Assembly (NCBI GenBank): GCA_041652935.1
Contig: JBAZGH010000046.1
Coordinates: 1 to 5,927 of the forward strand
Direction of reading: 5' to 3'
DNA length: 5,927 bases
Source of the DNA: JBAZGH01 sp041652935
GTDB taxonomy: Bacteria > Patescibacteriota > Patescibacteriia > Patescibacteriales > XYC2-FULL-47-12
The notes beneath the pieces were generated by a model. It saw nothing but the letters and a program-made list of their open reading frames with translations, did no database searches and was not told the origin of the DNA. Position numbers and translations under genes: made by a program. The stretch's first letter is position 1. The number at the start of each line of letters is the position of its first letter. Below are positions 1 through 5,721 of the stretch, one piece after another.

Positions 1-35
1 AATATTCATGGTTTCGCGAGCGTGTGAGCGAGCGA

Positions 36-60
36 CCCGCCTGCCGCAGGCAAGGGCGGG
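36..60. repeat. GC-rich hairpin repeat
   Basis: CCCGCC (36-41) and TGCC (42-45) pair with GGCA (49-52) and GGCGGG (55-60), leaving a three-base loop and a two-base bulge (A53, G54). The hairpin is far richer in GC than the rest of the window. It follows a run of GCGAGCG-like words at 15-34. Short GC-rich palindromes of this kind are common as dispersed intergenic repeats in small AT-rich genomes. No T-run follows on either strand, so it is not a standard terminator. Copy number elsewhere in the genome cannot be seen here. Confidence 0.55.
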
Positions 61-84
61 CAAATCCGCACAACGGCTCCAACC

Positions 85-114
85 AAAAAACATCGCTGAA
101 TCGCGTGTTTTTTT
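85..114. terminator. Possible bidirectional terminator hairpin
   Basis: AAAAAACA (85-92) pairs with TGTTTTTT (106-113), and CGC (94-96) pairs with GCG (103-105) around a six-base loop, with T93 bulged. Because the outer stem is an A-run facing a T-run, the hairpin ends in a U-tract on both strands, as in a bidirectional intrinsic terminator. The GC core is only three pairs, so it would be weak. On the minus strand it lies just beyond the stronger hairpin at 115-151. On the plus strand it could end a transcript entering from before the window. Confidence 0.45.
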
Positions 115-151
115 AAATAAAAAGGAGCTAGACCAATTAAGTCTTCGCTCC
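115..151 (-). terminator. Intrinsic terminator of the minus-strand gene
   Basis: Read on the minus strand, GGAGC (151-147) and AGAC (144-141) pair with GTCT (133-130) and GCTCC (128-124), with a small internal mismatch and a seven-base loop. A U-tract follows at once: TTTTTATTT, positions 123-115. This is the standard layout of a Rho-independent terminator. It lies about 30 bases past the stop codon of the gene at 183-650, so it most likely ends that transcript. The plus strand lacks an adjacent T-run after this stem. Confidence 0.68.
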
Positions 152-182
152 GCTTCTCCTTCATTTTTTTGGCGCCGCGGCA

Positions 183-650
183 TCAGAATTTGACCTTGCC
201 AATCCAGCATTCCACGAAGGCCGGGAAATAATTCTTAAACCACAGCCGAAAAGCCGCATAGATGCCAATATTGCACCCTTCTTTTTCGGATTCACTGAGC
301 TTGAAGATTATTACCTCATACTGGAGCAGCCGCCAGAAGTCCTTAAGACTTATTATCTCTTTGGCTATTAACCCAGCACGCGATTTTGAGATGTCTCCCG
401 TAAATTCCAGCGTGCTGAATTCAATTTTTCCAATCCAGTAAGCCAGGAAATATTGGGACTGCTCTTTTGCCCACTTGCAGAAAGCGCGTGGCGCTCCGAT
501 GTCGTATCCCGCTCTTTTTGATTCCCCCCATTTAAGCTCGCTTACTTTGTATTGGAGCATTAGCCAGAATTCTTCAAGGCTGATGCGTGTCTTCGTCAGT
601 AAAAATAACTCGAACCGCTGGACATTCTCTGTTGATGCCAATGAACACAT
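183..650 (-). CDS. Two-repeat Trp-rich protein, unknown function
   Basis: I do not recognise this 155-residue protein. It is an internal duplication: residues 17-78 and 94-155 align without any gap at an offset of 77, with about 27 of 62 positions identical. Shared landmarks are ISL..FW..LQY, an E-S pair, G..-I-G, an A-F pair and a closing W-I-G-K-x-x-F; the second copy ends exactly at the stop codon. Seven tryptophans are present, most at matching places in both copies. There is no signal peptide or clear membrane helix, so a cytoplasmic protein with two small aromatic-core domains is likely. The start at 650 is chosen because a strong ribosome site (AAGGAGG) lies six bases before it; an ATG at 677 would give 164 residues but would put that site inside the gene. 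The gene has its own -10 boxes and terminators and points away from htrA. The conserved repeat pattern argues for a real protein; its role is unknown. Confidence 0.72.
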   Translation of the reverse strand: MCSLASTENVQRFELFLLTKTRISLEEFWLMLQYKVSELKWGESKRAGYDIGAPRAFCKWAKEQSQYFLAYWIGKIEFSTLEFTGDISKSRAGLIAKEIISLKDFWRLLQYEVIIFKLSESEKEGCNIGIYAAFRLWFKNYFPAFVECWIGKVKF

Positions 651-656
651 AATGTT

Positions 657-663
657 CCTCCTT
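657..663 (-). promoter_or_regulatory. Strong Shine-Dalgarno site fixing the start
   Basis: On the minus strand AAGGAGG (663-657) stands six bases before the ATG at 650-648, matching the anti-Shine-Dalgarno sequence closely at normal spacing. It decides the start of the two-repeat protein in favour of the inner ATG over the one at 677. It stands out because none of the five plus-strand genes in the window has a comparable site. Confidence 0.75.
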
Positions 664-685
664 ATTGCTTTGCGCATGTAGATTA

Positions 686-696
686 ATTATATTATA
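686..696 (-). promoter_or_regulatory. Candidate -10 boxes for the minus-strand gene
   Basis: Two overlapping TATAAT hexamers read on the minus strand, at 691-686 and 696-691. The nearer one would start transcription around 679 and give a leader of about 29 bases containing the AAGGAGG site. No convincing -35 box is visible at 16-18 bases spacing. The region also contains three tandem TATTG pentamers (plus strand 695-709), so part of the match may come from low-complexity sequence. Confidence 0.4.
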
Positions 697-724
697 TTGT
701 ATTGTATTGTTATAGCGGTGTACA

Positions 725-764
725 GTGGATAAAAATTGTATTATATGCTATATTATTAGATAAT
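725..764 (+). promoter_or_regulatory. Candidate promoter region of htrA
   Basis: Two overlapping candidates are visible. One is an extended -10, TGC followed by TATATT (746-754), without a clear -35. The other is TTGTAT (736-741) and GATAAT (759-764) separated by 17 bases. They would give leaders of roughly 20 and 12 bases before the htrA ATG at 783. The sequence is very AT-rich, so chance matches are likely. A promoter somewhere here is expected because the upstream gene is divergent. Confidence 0.4.
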
Positions 765-782
765 CATTAATAATTTAAAAAT

Positions 783-1904
783 ATGAAAATAAACAAAATT
801 ATCCATTTTTATATTATTGCCATTTTGGCTTTAGGCATGGGGGCAATTGGATTTTTTGGTCTGCAAAATATGCAGTTTAACGCGGTAACAGCTGTTGATT
901 TGCAGTTGGACGAACAGGAGGCGACAATCAAAGCGATAAAAGAAGTAAGCCCGGCGGTAGTCAGCATTATTATTAACGATTATCAGGATGTGGTCGTAAT
1001 CGGCAACGGTAAAGCACAAATGCAGAAAGAGAAAAAGGAGGTCGGCTCCGGAACAGGTTTTATTATTTCCCCGGACGGATATATTTTGACCAACAAGCAT
1101 ATGGTTATGGCCGGGGATCCAAAAACAGCCGAATACCAGATTATTTTAAACAGCGGGAAAAGATATTACGCGCAATATATCGGAGTAGACCCGTTAAAAG
1201 ATTTGGGAATATTAAAGATATTTGACAAGAATCTTCCGTCAGTAAAGCTGGGCGACAGCGACAAGCTAGTCCAGGGGATAAGCGTAATAGCGATAGGCAA
1301 CGCCCTGGGCCGGTATCAGAACACGGTCACCAAGGGCATAATTAGCGCGCTGGGGAGGAGCATTGAGGCAAGCGACGCCAAGGGAAATATAGAATCCCTT
1401 GATAATGTAGTCCAGACTGACGCGGAAATAAATCCCGGCAACTCCGGCGGACCCTTAATTGATTTGAATGGCGAAGTAGTGGGCATAAATACGGCGGTTG
1501 ATTCGCAGTCGAGCAATATAGGTTTTGCTATTTCGATTAACGACGCTAAAGTTATTATAAAAAGCATAAGGGAAGAGGATAGAATCGTCAGACCGCGCAT
1601 CGGCATCCGCTATGTAATGCTTACTCCGGAACTGGCGGCGGAAAATAATTTAACCCGCGACAGCGGCGCCTTGGTAATAAAAGGTAAAAACGGGGAACCC
1701 GCAATCCTTTCGGATGCCCCGGCCGGAAAGGGCGGAATTCAAGAAGGAGATATAATTTTTGAGATAAATGCCATAAAAGTAGAGGGCAATAATACCTTGT
1801 TCAATATAATCCAGAAATATAAGCCTGGAGACCGGGTTGGCTTAAAAATACAGCGCGGGGATAAAATAATTATCAGAATTATCACGCTTGACGAATTTAA
1901 ATAA
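783..1904 (+). CDS. HtrA/DegP-type serine protease with PDZ domain
   Basis: This 373-residue protein is an envelope serine protease of the HtrA/DegP/DegQ family, which degrades or holds misfolded proteins outside the cytoplasm. Residues 7-27 form one hydrophobic helix with no clear signal-peptidase site, so it is probably membrane-anchored with the protease outside. The trypsin-like domain spans about 45-265. The catalytic triad is intact: His106 in TNKHMV, Asp140 in KDLGILKI and Ser221 in GNSGGPL, with family-like spacing. TNKHMV departs slightly from the usual TNNHVV. A single PDZ domain follows (about 270-370), with an IGIR strand and the GGIQEGD.I turn typical of these domains. Length fits a one-PDZ DegS/HtrA form. 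No Shine-Dalgarno site precedes the ATG; the start fits because the hydrophobic anchor begins a few residues after it. It is divergent from the two-repeat gene and separated from the transporter set by 101 bp with its own promoter. Assignment to the family is very secure; the exact subfamily is not. Confidence 0.96.
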   Translation: MKINKIIHFYIIAILALGMGAIGFFGLQNMQFNAVTAVDLQLDEQEATIKAIKEVSPAVVSIIINDYQDVVVIGNGKAQMQKEKKEVGSGTGFIISPDGYILTNKHMVMAGDPKTAEYQIILNSGKRYYAQYIGVDPLKDLGILKIFDKNLPSVKLGDSDKLVQGISVIAIGNALGRYQNTVTKGIISALGRSIEASDAKGNIESLDNVVQTDAEINPGNSGGPLIDLNGEVVGINTAVDSQSSNIGFAISINDAKVIIKSIREEDRIVRPRIGIRYVMLTPELAAENNLTRDSGALVIKGKNGEPAILSDAPAGKGGIQEGDIIFEINAIKVEGNNTLFNIIQKYKPGDRVGLKIQRGDKIIIRIITLDEFK

Positions 1905-1927
1905 TTAATTTTCCACATTTTATATCC

Positions 1928-1956
1928 TTGCGTAAATTTTCAGTGTTTTTTATAAT
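1928..1956 (+). promoter_or_regulatory. Promoter of the ABC transporter set
   Basis: TTGCGT (1928-1933) and a perfect TATAAT (1951-1956) are separated by 17 bases, the ideal spacing for a housekeeping sigma-70 promoter. A second TATAAT lies at 1959-1964 and could act as an alternative. Transcription would begin near 1963, giving a leader of about 43 bases before the ATPase start at 2006. No terminator hairpin is visible after htrA, so read-through from htrA is also possible. Confidence 0.6.
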
Positions 1957-2005
1957 AGTATAATCTAAATTAATAAGTTGTGGGCAGTTATAAGTAAGTT
2001 GAACT

Positions 2006-2935
2006 ATGATTAGAGTAGAAAATCTTTCAAAAAAAATCGGCGAAACTCAAATACTAAACTCCATCAATTTTCAAATAAATGATGGGGAGATTCTAGGTTT
2101 TCTCGGCCCCAATGGCGCGGGGAAAACAACTACAATGAAAATAATAACCGGCTTTTGGACGCCAACTTCCGGGAATGTGTTTGTTAATGACAAAAACGTG
2201 ATAGAAAATTCGCTGGAGATAAGAGGGAAGTTGGGATACCTGCCCGAAACCGTTCCCTTATACGACGAAATGAAAGTTTATGAATATTTGAAATTTATCG
2301 CCGAGATAAGGGGGATCGCTCCGGAAAAAATAAAAGACAGCATAAAATCAGTAGTAAATTCATGCGGGTTGGAAAAAGTAATAAAAAAACCCATAGAGGA
2401 ATTATCAAAAGGATACCGGCAAAGGGTTGGACTGGCGCAGGCAATTATCCACGAACCGGATATAATAGTTCTGGACGAGCCGACAACAGGCCTTGACCCG
2501 AACCAGATTATTGAAATCAGGAATTTGATAAAAGAAATAGGGAAGAATAAAACCGTTATATTTTCAACCCATATTTTATCCGAAGTGCAGGCGACCTGCG
2601 ACCGCATAATTATTATCAAAGACGGAATAATAGTCGGCCAGGGGACTCCTTCCGAGCTGGCGCAAAGCGCCGGCGGGCAGGAGAAAATTTATGTAAAAAT
2701 CAAAGGGCCGCAAGAAACTGTTAAGAGATTATTAGAAGAAATTAAAGAAATTAAAGAAATTATAGAAAAAGATAGGGAAGCTGAGGATATTTTGGGCTAT
2801 GAATTACTTCCTCAAGACGGAATGGATATTAGAGAAATATTGTCCGTGGCGGTTATGCAAAATAATTGGTCTATATTAGAATTCAGTAAAAAAAGCGCCA
2901 GCATGGAAGATGTTTTTAGGGAGCTTACAAAATAA
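2006..2935 (+). CDS. ABC transporter ATPase, GldA/CcmA-like
   Basis: This 309-residue protein is the nucleotide-binding subunit of an ABC-2 type transporter and hydrolyses ATP on the cytoplasmic side. All motifs are in place: Walker A GPNGAGKTT (34-42), signature LSKGY (133-137), Walker B IIVLDEP (153-159), D-loop GLDP (162-165) and switch histidine His189 in STHI. At the Q-loop the protein reads GYLPETVPLY with Glu81, the form usual in the GldA-like branch. Residues from about 225 on form an extra C-terminal domain like that of other ABC-2 ATPases (DUF4162-like). Within it, three 9-base repeats at 2738-2764 encode EIK-type repeats. The permease and GldG-like genes follow, which supports a Gld-type complex over a drug exporter. 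No Shine-Dalgarno site precedes the ATG. ATPase identity is certain; the GldA-like label rests on context and the Q-loop form. Confidence 0.96.
   Translation: MIRVENLSKKIGETQILNSINFQINDGEILGFLGPNGAGKTTTMKIITGFWTPTSGNVFVNDKNVIENSLEIRGKLGYLPETVPLYDEMKVYEYLKFIAEIRGIAPEKIKDSIKSVVNSCGLEKVIKKPIEELSKGYRQRVGLAQAIIHEPDIIVLDEPTTGLDPNQIIEIRNLIKEIGKNKTVIFSTHILSEVQATCDRIIIIKDGIIVGQGTPSELAQSAGGQEKIYVKIKGPQETVKRLLEEIKEIKEIIEKDREAEDILGYELLPQDGMDIREILSVAVMQNNWSILEFSKKSASMEDVFRELTK
2738..2764 (+). repeat. Three 9-base tandem repeats inside the ATPase gene
   Basis: GAAATTAAA is repeated twice, followed by GAAATTATA, all in frame. The repeats encode the charged EIKEIKEII stretch in the C-terminal domain. Because the unit is a multiple of three, gain or loss of a copy would leave the frame intact. 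Confidence 0.8.
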
Positions 2936-2974
2936 AATTTTTAATTTCCAATTTTTAATTTTTAAATAATACTC

Positions 2975-3043
2975 AATTTTTAAATTCTAAACACGACGAC
3001 GCATGACTATGATAAAATCCGTGTTTTTAAAAATTTAAAAATT
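2975..3043. repeat. AT-rich inverted repeat before the permease gene
   Basis: The arms are 2975-2995 and 3020-3043. They share AATTTTTAAATT at the outer end and ACACG/CGTGT at the inner end, with a three-base length difference and a 24-base loop. The right arm ends six bases before the permease ATG. Upstream, 2937-2970 carries further AATTTTTAA-type direct repeats. It could fold in RNA and affect permease expression or partly end transcription, but it lacks a GC-rich stem. A -10-like TATGAT at 3008-3013 sits in the loop without a good -35. Confidence 0.6.
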
Positions 3044-3049
3044 AATTAA

Positions 3050-3778
3050 ATGTTAGACAAAAAATACCTAGAAAAAATATATATCCTTACTAAAAAAGAG
3101 CTCATGGCTTATTTCAATTCGCCGATAGCTTATATTTTTATCGCCGTATTTTTAATTGTTTTAAATTGGCTTTTCTTTAACAGTTTTTTTATTATCGGCC
3201 AGGCGAATATGCGCAATTATTTCGCCCTGTTGCCGTGGATGTTTTTATTCCTAGTGCCGGCGGTTACAATGCGAAGCTGGGCGGAGGAAAAGCGAAGCGG
3301 AACGATTGAATTCTTACTGACTTTGCCGATTAACGACTGGCAGGCGGTTTTAGGAAAATTTTTAGCAGCCTTGGCATTTTTAGGAATTGCTTTGATTCTA
3401 ACCCTAACTATCCCCTACAGCATAAATTCGTTGGGAAATATGGATGCCGGACCGATTGCCGGCAGCTATATCGGCGCTATTTTTATGGGTGCGGCCTACC
3501 TTGCTTTGGGACTATTTATTTCTTCATTAACAAAAAACCAGATAATCGCTTTTGTAATAGCTGTTGCCGCCAGTTTTGTTTTCTTTTTCATCGGCAATGA
3601 TTTTATACTCGCCACTGCCCCCCAGGCGATAGCGCCATTTTTAAAATTTTTGGGAATCGGCTCGCATTTTGACAATATTGCCCGCGGAGTTATTGATACT
3701 AAGGATATTATTTATTATATAAGTTTTATCTGGCTTTTTTTATGGTTGAATAAAGAAATTATAGCGTTGAGGAAATAA
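3050..3778 (+). CDS. ABC-2 type permease, GldF-like
   Basis: This 242-residue protein is the membrane subunit that pairs with the ATPase encoded just upstream. Six hydrophobic segments can be drawn at about 26-46, 57-74, 104-124, 138-160, 164-183 and 219-238. The stretch SWAEEKRSGTIEFLLTLPI (77-95), between segments 2 and 3, is the ABC-2 permease hallmark (EE+xxGTxExLLxxP) expected to contact the ATPase. The length agrees with GldF-type permeases. The start lacks a Shine-Dalgarno site but is the first ATG, and KKELMAYFNSPIAYIF follows, as is typical for the family (cytoplasmic amphipathic helix, then segment 1). A 114-bp gap with an inverted repeat separates it from the ATPase gene, and a 130-bp gap with a palindromic element follows it. 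Whether it moves a substrate or only transmits energy to the auxiliary proteins is unknown. Confidence 0.93.
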   Translation: MLDKKYLEKIYILTKKELMAYFNSPIAYIFIAVFLIVLNWLFFNSFFIIGQANMRNYFALLPWMFLFLVPAVTMRSWAEEKRSGTIEFLLTLPINDWQAVLGKFLAALAFLGIALILTLTIPYSINSLGNMDAGPIAGSYIGAIFMGAAYLALGLFISSLTKNQIIAFVIAVAASFVFFFIGNDFILATAPQAIAPFLKFLGIGSHFDNIARGVIDTKDIIYYISFIWLFLWLNKEIIALRK

Positions 3779-3785
3779 ATATCTT

Positions 3786-3901
3786 TTTGTCATTTCGAGC
3801 CGCCCAACTGCGAAGATGTTGGCGGGAAGAAATCTATAATACTAAAATTAAAAAATTAAAACATCTATTATAGATTCCTCACTGCGTTTCGGAATGACAA
3901 A
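3786..3901. repeat. REP/MITE-like palindromic element
   Basis: The outer ends TTTGTCATTTCGA (3786-3798) and TCGGAATGACAAA (3889-3901) are inverted repeats with one mismatch. Inner arms GAAATCTATAATA (3829-3841) and TATTATAGATTCC (3866-3878) also pair with one mismatch around a 24-base loop. The left arm is about 20 bases longer than the right and contains its own hairpin (CCGCC 3800-3804 with GGCGG 3821-3825, and AAC 3806-3808 with GTT 3818-3820). Elements beginning with TTGTCATTTCGAG and containing GAAATCT are a pattern I know from dispersed intergenic repeats in several bacterial groups. No transposase is encoded. The element ends seven bases before the gldG-like start codon. Confidence 0.72.
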
Positions 3902-3908
3902 GTAATAT

Positions 3909-5480
3909 ATGAAAAATTTATTAAATAAATTTCAAAAACAAACAAATTTAAGTACTCAAATATTAATTATAATTAGTATTCTTTTGGTTATTAATTTTTT
4001 ATCATATCAAATCTTCACCCGTTTTGACCTGACTGAAGGAAAAATTTACAGCATTTCCAAGATATCCAAAGAAGCGGTCGGCAATCTGGAGGATATAATT
4101 AATATTAAAGTTTATTTTTCCGATGATTTGCCGCCCCAGTACATGGCCGTCCGGCAAGAGGTTGAGGATATACTGGCGGAATACCAGAATTACGCCAACA
4201 ATAAATTAAGCGTTGAATTCATTGACCCTAAAGATGATGAGGATCTAGCATTAGAATTGCAGATGCTGGGAATTCCAAAATTGCAGTTTAATGTCCTGGA
4301 AAATGATAAATACGAAGTAATTGGAGGATATATGGGAATAGCGGCCGAATACGGAGATAAAAAGCAGGCAATTCCGGTTGTAAATAATACCCGCAATTTA
4401 GAATACCAGCTAACGAGTACGATTAAAAAAGTAACTGCTGAAAATATTCCGACTATTGCTTTTTCTTCCGGACATGGCGAATGGGACCAAAATGAAGATA
4501 CGGGAATTATCAGTCAAAAGCTGGGAGAGATTTACACGATTCGGACGGTAGATTTAAGCGCGGTCGAAGAAATTCCCGAAGATGTAAATACTTTTATTAT
4601 TAACGGCCCCAAAGAAGCATTTAACGACCGGCAAATGTATTTAATCGACCAATTTATAATGAGGGGGAATAGCGTTATTTTTTTAATCGACGGAGTTAAT
4701 ATTGACGACAGTTTAATCGCGAACGTAAACCAGGGGAGTTTAGAAAAATTATTAGCATCTTACGGAGCGAAAGTTGAGCCTTATTTTGTCCTTGACACCT
4801 CAAATGATATGGCTTCTTTCAGCCAGGGGTTTATGACTTTTACAACAGAGTATCCATTTTTCGTAAAAGTTGCCTCTAACGGCTTAAATCAAGAGGCAGC
4901 TTCAGTCGCAAAATTGCAAAACCTAATTTTTCCCTGGACCAGCCCGGTAACTATTAATTTAAATAAAAATTCAGAAGCGGAGATAAAAACGTTAGCCATG
5001 ACGACTAAAGATGCCTGGCTTATGAAAGAAGATTTTACGCTCCAGCCGCAGGGAACATTCGGCTATTATGCCGATCCCGAGCAGTACGCTTTAGTGGCAA
5101 TGGTTTCTGGAAAAGTTAACAGCGCTTTTTCTTCTTTTGTCCCGGGAGAGGACGGCAAATCCGGGGAACATATTTCCAGCGCTGAAAATGCCCGAATTAT
5201 AATAGTCGGCGACAGTAATTTTACAAAAGATAATTTTATGAACCGCTACCCGGACGACGCGACTTTTATGCAAAATATAGTTGATTCGATATCGCTGGAC
5301 GGGGATTTGATAAAAATAAGGTCAAAAGATGTTGCCGAGCGCCCGCTGGATAAAATAGAAGACAGCGAAAAGAATTCTATTAGAATATTTAATATTTTCG
5401 GCATAACCGTCATTGTCCTGGCTTTCGGGATATTAAGATATTACCAAAGGAAAAAAAGCAAATTTGCCGATGAACTATAA
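3909..5480 (+). CDS. GldG-like ABC transporter auxiliary protein
   Basis: This 523-residue protein belongs to the GldG-type auxiliary family of ABC transporters (ABC_transp_aux). Layout: an N-terminal membrane helix (about 14-36), directly followed by the family motif RFDLTEGKIYSIS (38-50); a long soluble region predicted to be extracytoplasmic; and a C-terminal membrane helix (about 492-511) with a basic tail, RYYQRKKSK. Inside the soluble part, SSGHGEW (186-192) opens a segment resembling the flavodoxin/GIFT-like fold of this family, ending around the DQFIMRGNSVIFLIDG stretch. No catalytic motif is visible; a structural or substrate-binding role beside the permease is the usual proposal. 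The length is near that of GldG proteins. The ATG is seven bases past the end of a palindromic element and has no Shine-Dalgarno site; it is supported by the N-terminal helix starting shortly after. Gliding should not be inferred from the name, since such genes occur in many non-gliding bacteria. Confidence 0.93.
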   Translation: MKNLLNKFQKQTNLSTQILIIISILLVINFLSYQIFTRFDLTEGKIYSISKISKEAVGNLEDIINIKVYFSDDLPPQYMAVRQEVEDILAEYQNYANNKLSVEFIDPKDDEDLALELQMLGIPKLQFNVLENDKYEVIGGYMGIAAEYGDKKQAIPVVNNTRNLEYQLTSTIKKVTAENIPTIAFSSGHGEWDQNEDTGIISQKLGEIYTIRTVDLSAVEEIPEDVNTFIINGPKEAFNDRQMYLIDQFIMRGNSVIFLIDGVNIDDSLIANVNQGSLEKLLASYGAKVEPYFVLDTSNDMASFSQGFMTFTTEYPFFVKVASNGLNQEAASVAKLQNLIFPWTSPVTINLNKNSEAEIKTLAMTTKDAWLMKEDFTLQPQGTFGYYADPEQYALVAMVSGKVNSAFSSFVPGEDGKSGEHISSAENARIIIVGDSNFTKDNFMNRYPDDATFMQNIVDSISLDGDLIKIRSKDVAERPLDKIEDSEKNSIRIFNIFGITVIVLAFGILRYYQRKKSKFADEL

Positions 5481-5521
5481 GTAGAAAAATCGTTATACTT
5501 ATTAAAAACAGTTGCGATCCC

Positions 5522-5698
5522 TTAATACGAATTCGTTATACGTATCTAATAAGATGTGCAACTATGCGAATGCCGCGAATTACGCGTAAAATATTATAAG
5601 CGAAATAGTGGCATTCGCTCGCCCGCTTTCGCTCGCGAAGCGTGTCGAGCGGGCATTCATCTGAGTCAATTTAAATCCGTATAACGAATTCGAATTAA
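5522..5698. mobile_element. MITE-like element with 21-bp terminal inverted repeats
   Basis: The ends 5522-5542 and 5678-5698 are inverted repeats of 21 bases with a single mismatch. Both contain CGAATTCGTTATACG or its complement, and pairing continues weakly inward for seven more bases. Both termini are TTAA, which could be part of the repeat or a target duplication. Inside, GCGAATGCC (5566-5574) pairs perfectly with GGCATTCGC (5610-5618), and a second GGCATTC copy (5652-5658) could compete for the same partner. GCCCGCT (5621-5627) pairs with AGCGGGC (5648-5654), enclosing CGCTTTCGC/GCGAAGCG. There is no ORF of note, so it would depend on a transposase elsewhere. It fills most of the 261-bp gap before the DUF4340-type gene. 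It could instead be a folded regulatory RNA leader. Confidence 0.65.
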
Positions 5699-5707
5699 TG
5701 GTTTGGT

Positions 5708-5721
5708 GGACTTATTAGTCC
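5708..5721 (+). promoter_or_regulatory. Small hairpin before the DUF4340-type gene
   Basis: GGACT (5708-5712) and AGTCC (5717-5721) form a perfect five-pair stem with a four-base loop, 20 bases upstream of the ATG at 5742. No T-run follows, so it is not an intrinsic terminator. It may stabilise or shape the leader; function is unproven. Confidence 0.35.

Noticed and set aside
183..185. TGA as a sense codon (glycine code of some candidate phyla)
   Set aside because: Reading through this TGA leaves the frame open for roughly 60 codons. However, the second protein repeat ends exactly there, a terminator follows, and none of the long genes contains an internal TGA.
8..193. Plus-strand open frame of 61 codons
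   Set aside because: It runs through the GC-rich hairpin and both terminator-like hairpins, has no ribosome site, and its product is a low-complexity Arg/Ala/Ser-rich string with no recognisable domain.
475..681. Plus-strand open frame of 68 codons opposite the two-repeat gene
   Set aside because: It lies antisense to the minus-strand gene, whose internal repeat and strong ribosome site show which strand is coding.
695..709. Three tandem TATTG pentamers as a CRISPR-like or regulatory repeat
   Set aside because: Too short and simple; better explained as low-complexity promoter sequence.
831..1606. Minus-strand open frames inside htrA
   Set aside because: They are antisense to a gene with an intact catalytic triad and PDZ domain; their products show no sensible composition or start signals.
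1905..1950. Terminator after htrA
   Set aside because: The sequence is A/T-rich but I find no stem followed by a T-run before the promoter.
3835..3840. TATAAT as a promoter for the gldG-like gene
   Set aside because: It falls in the inner arm of the palindromic element and has no acceptable -35 box at normal spacing.
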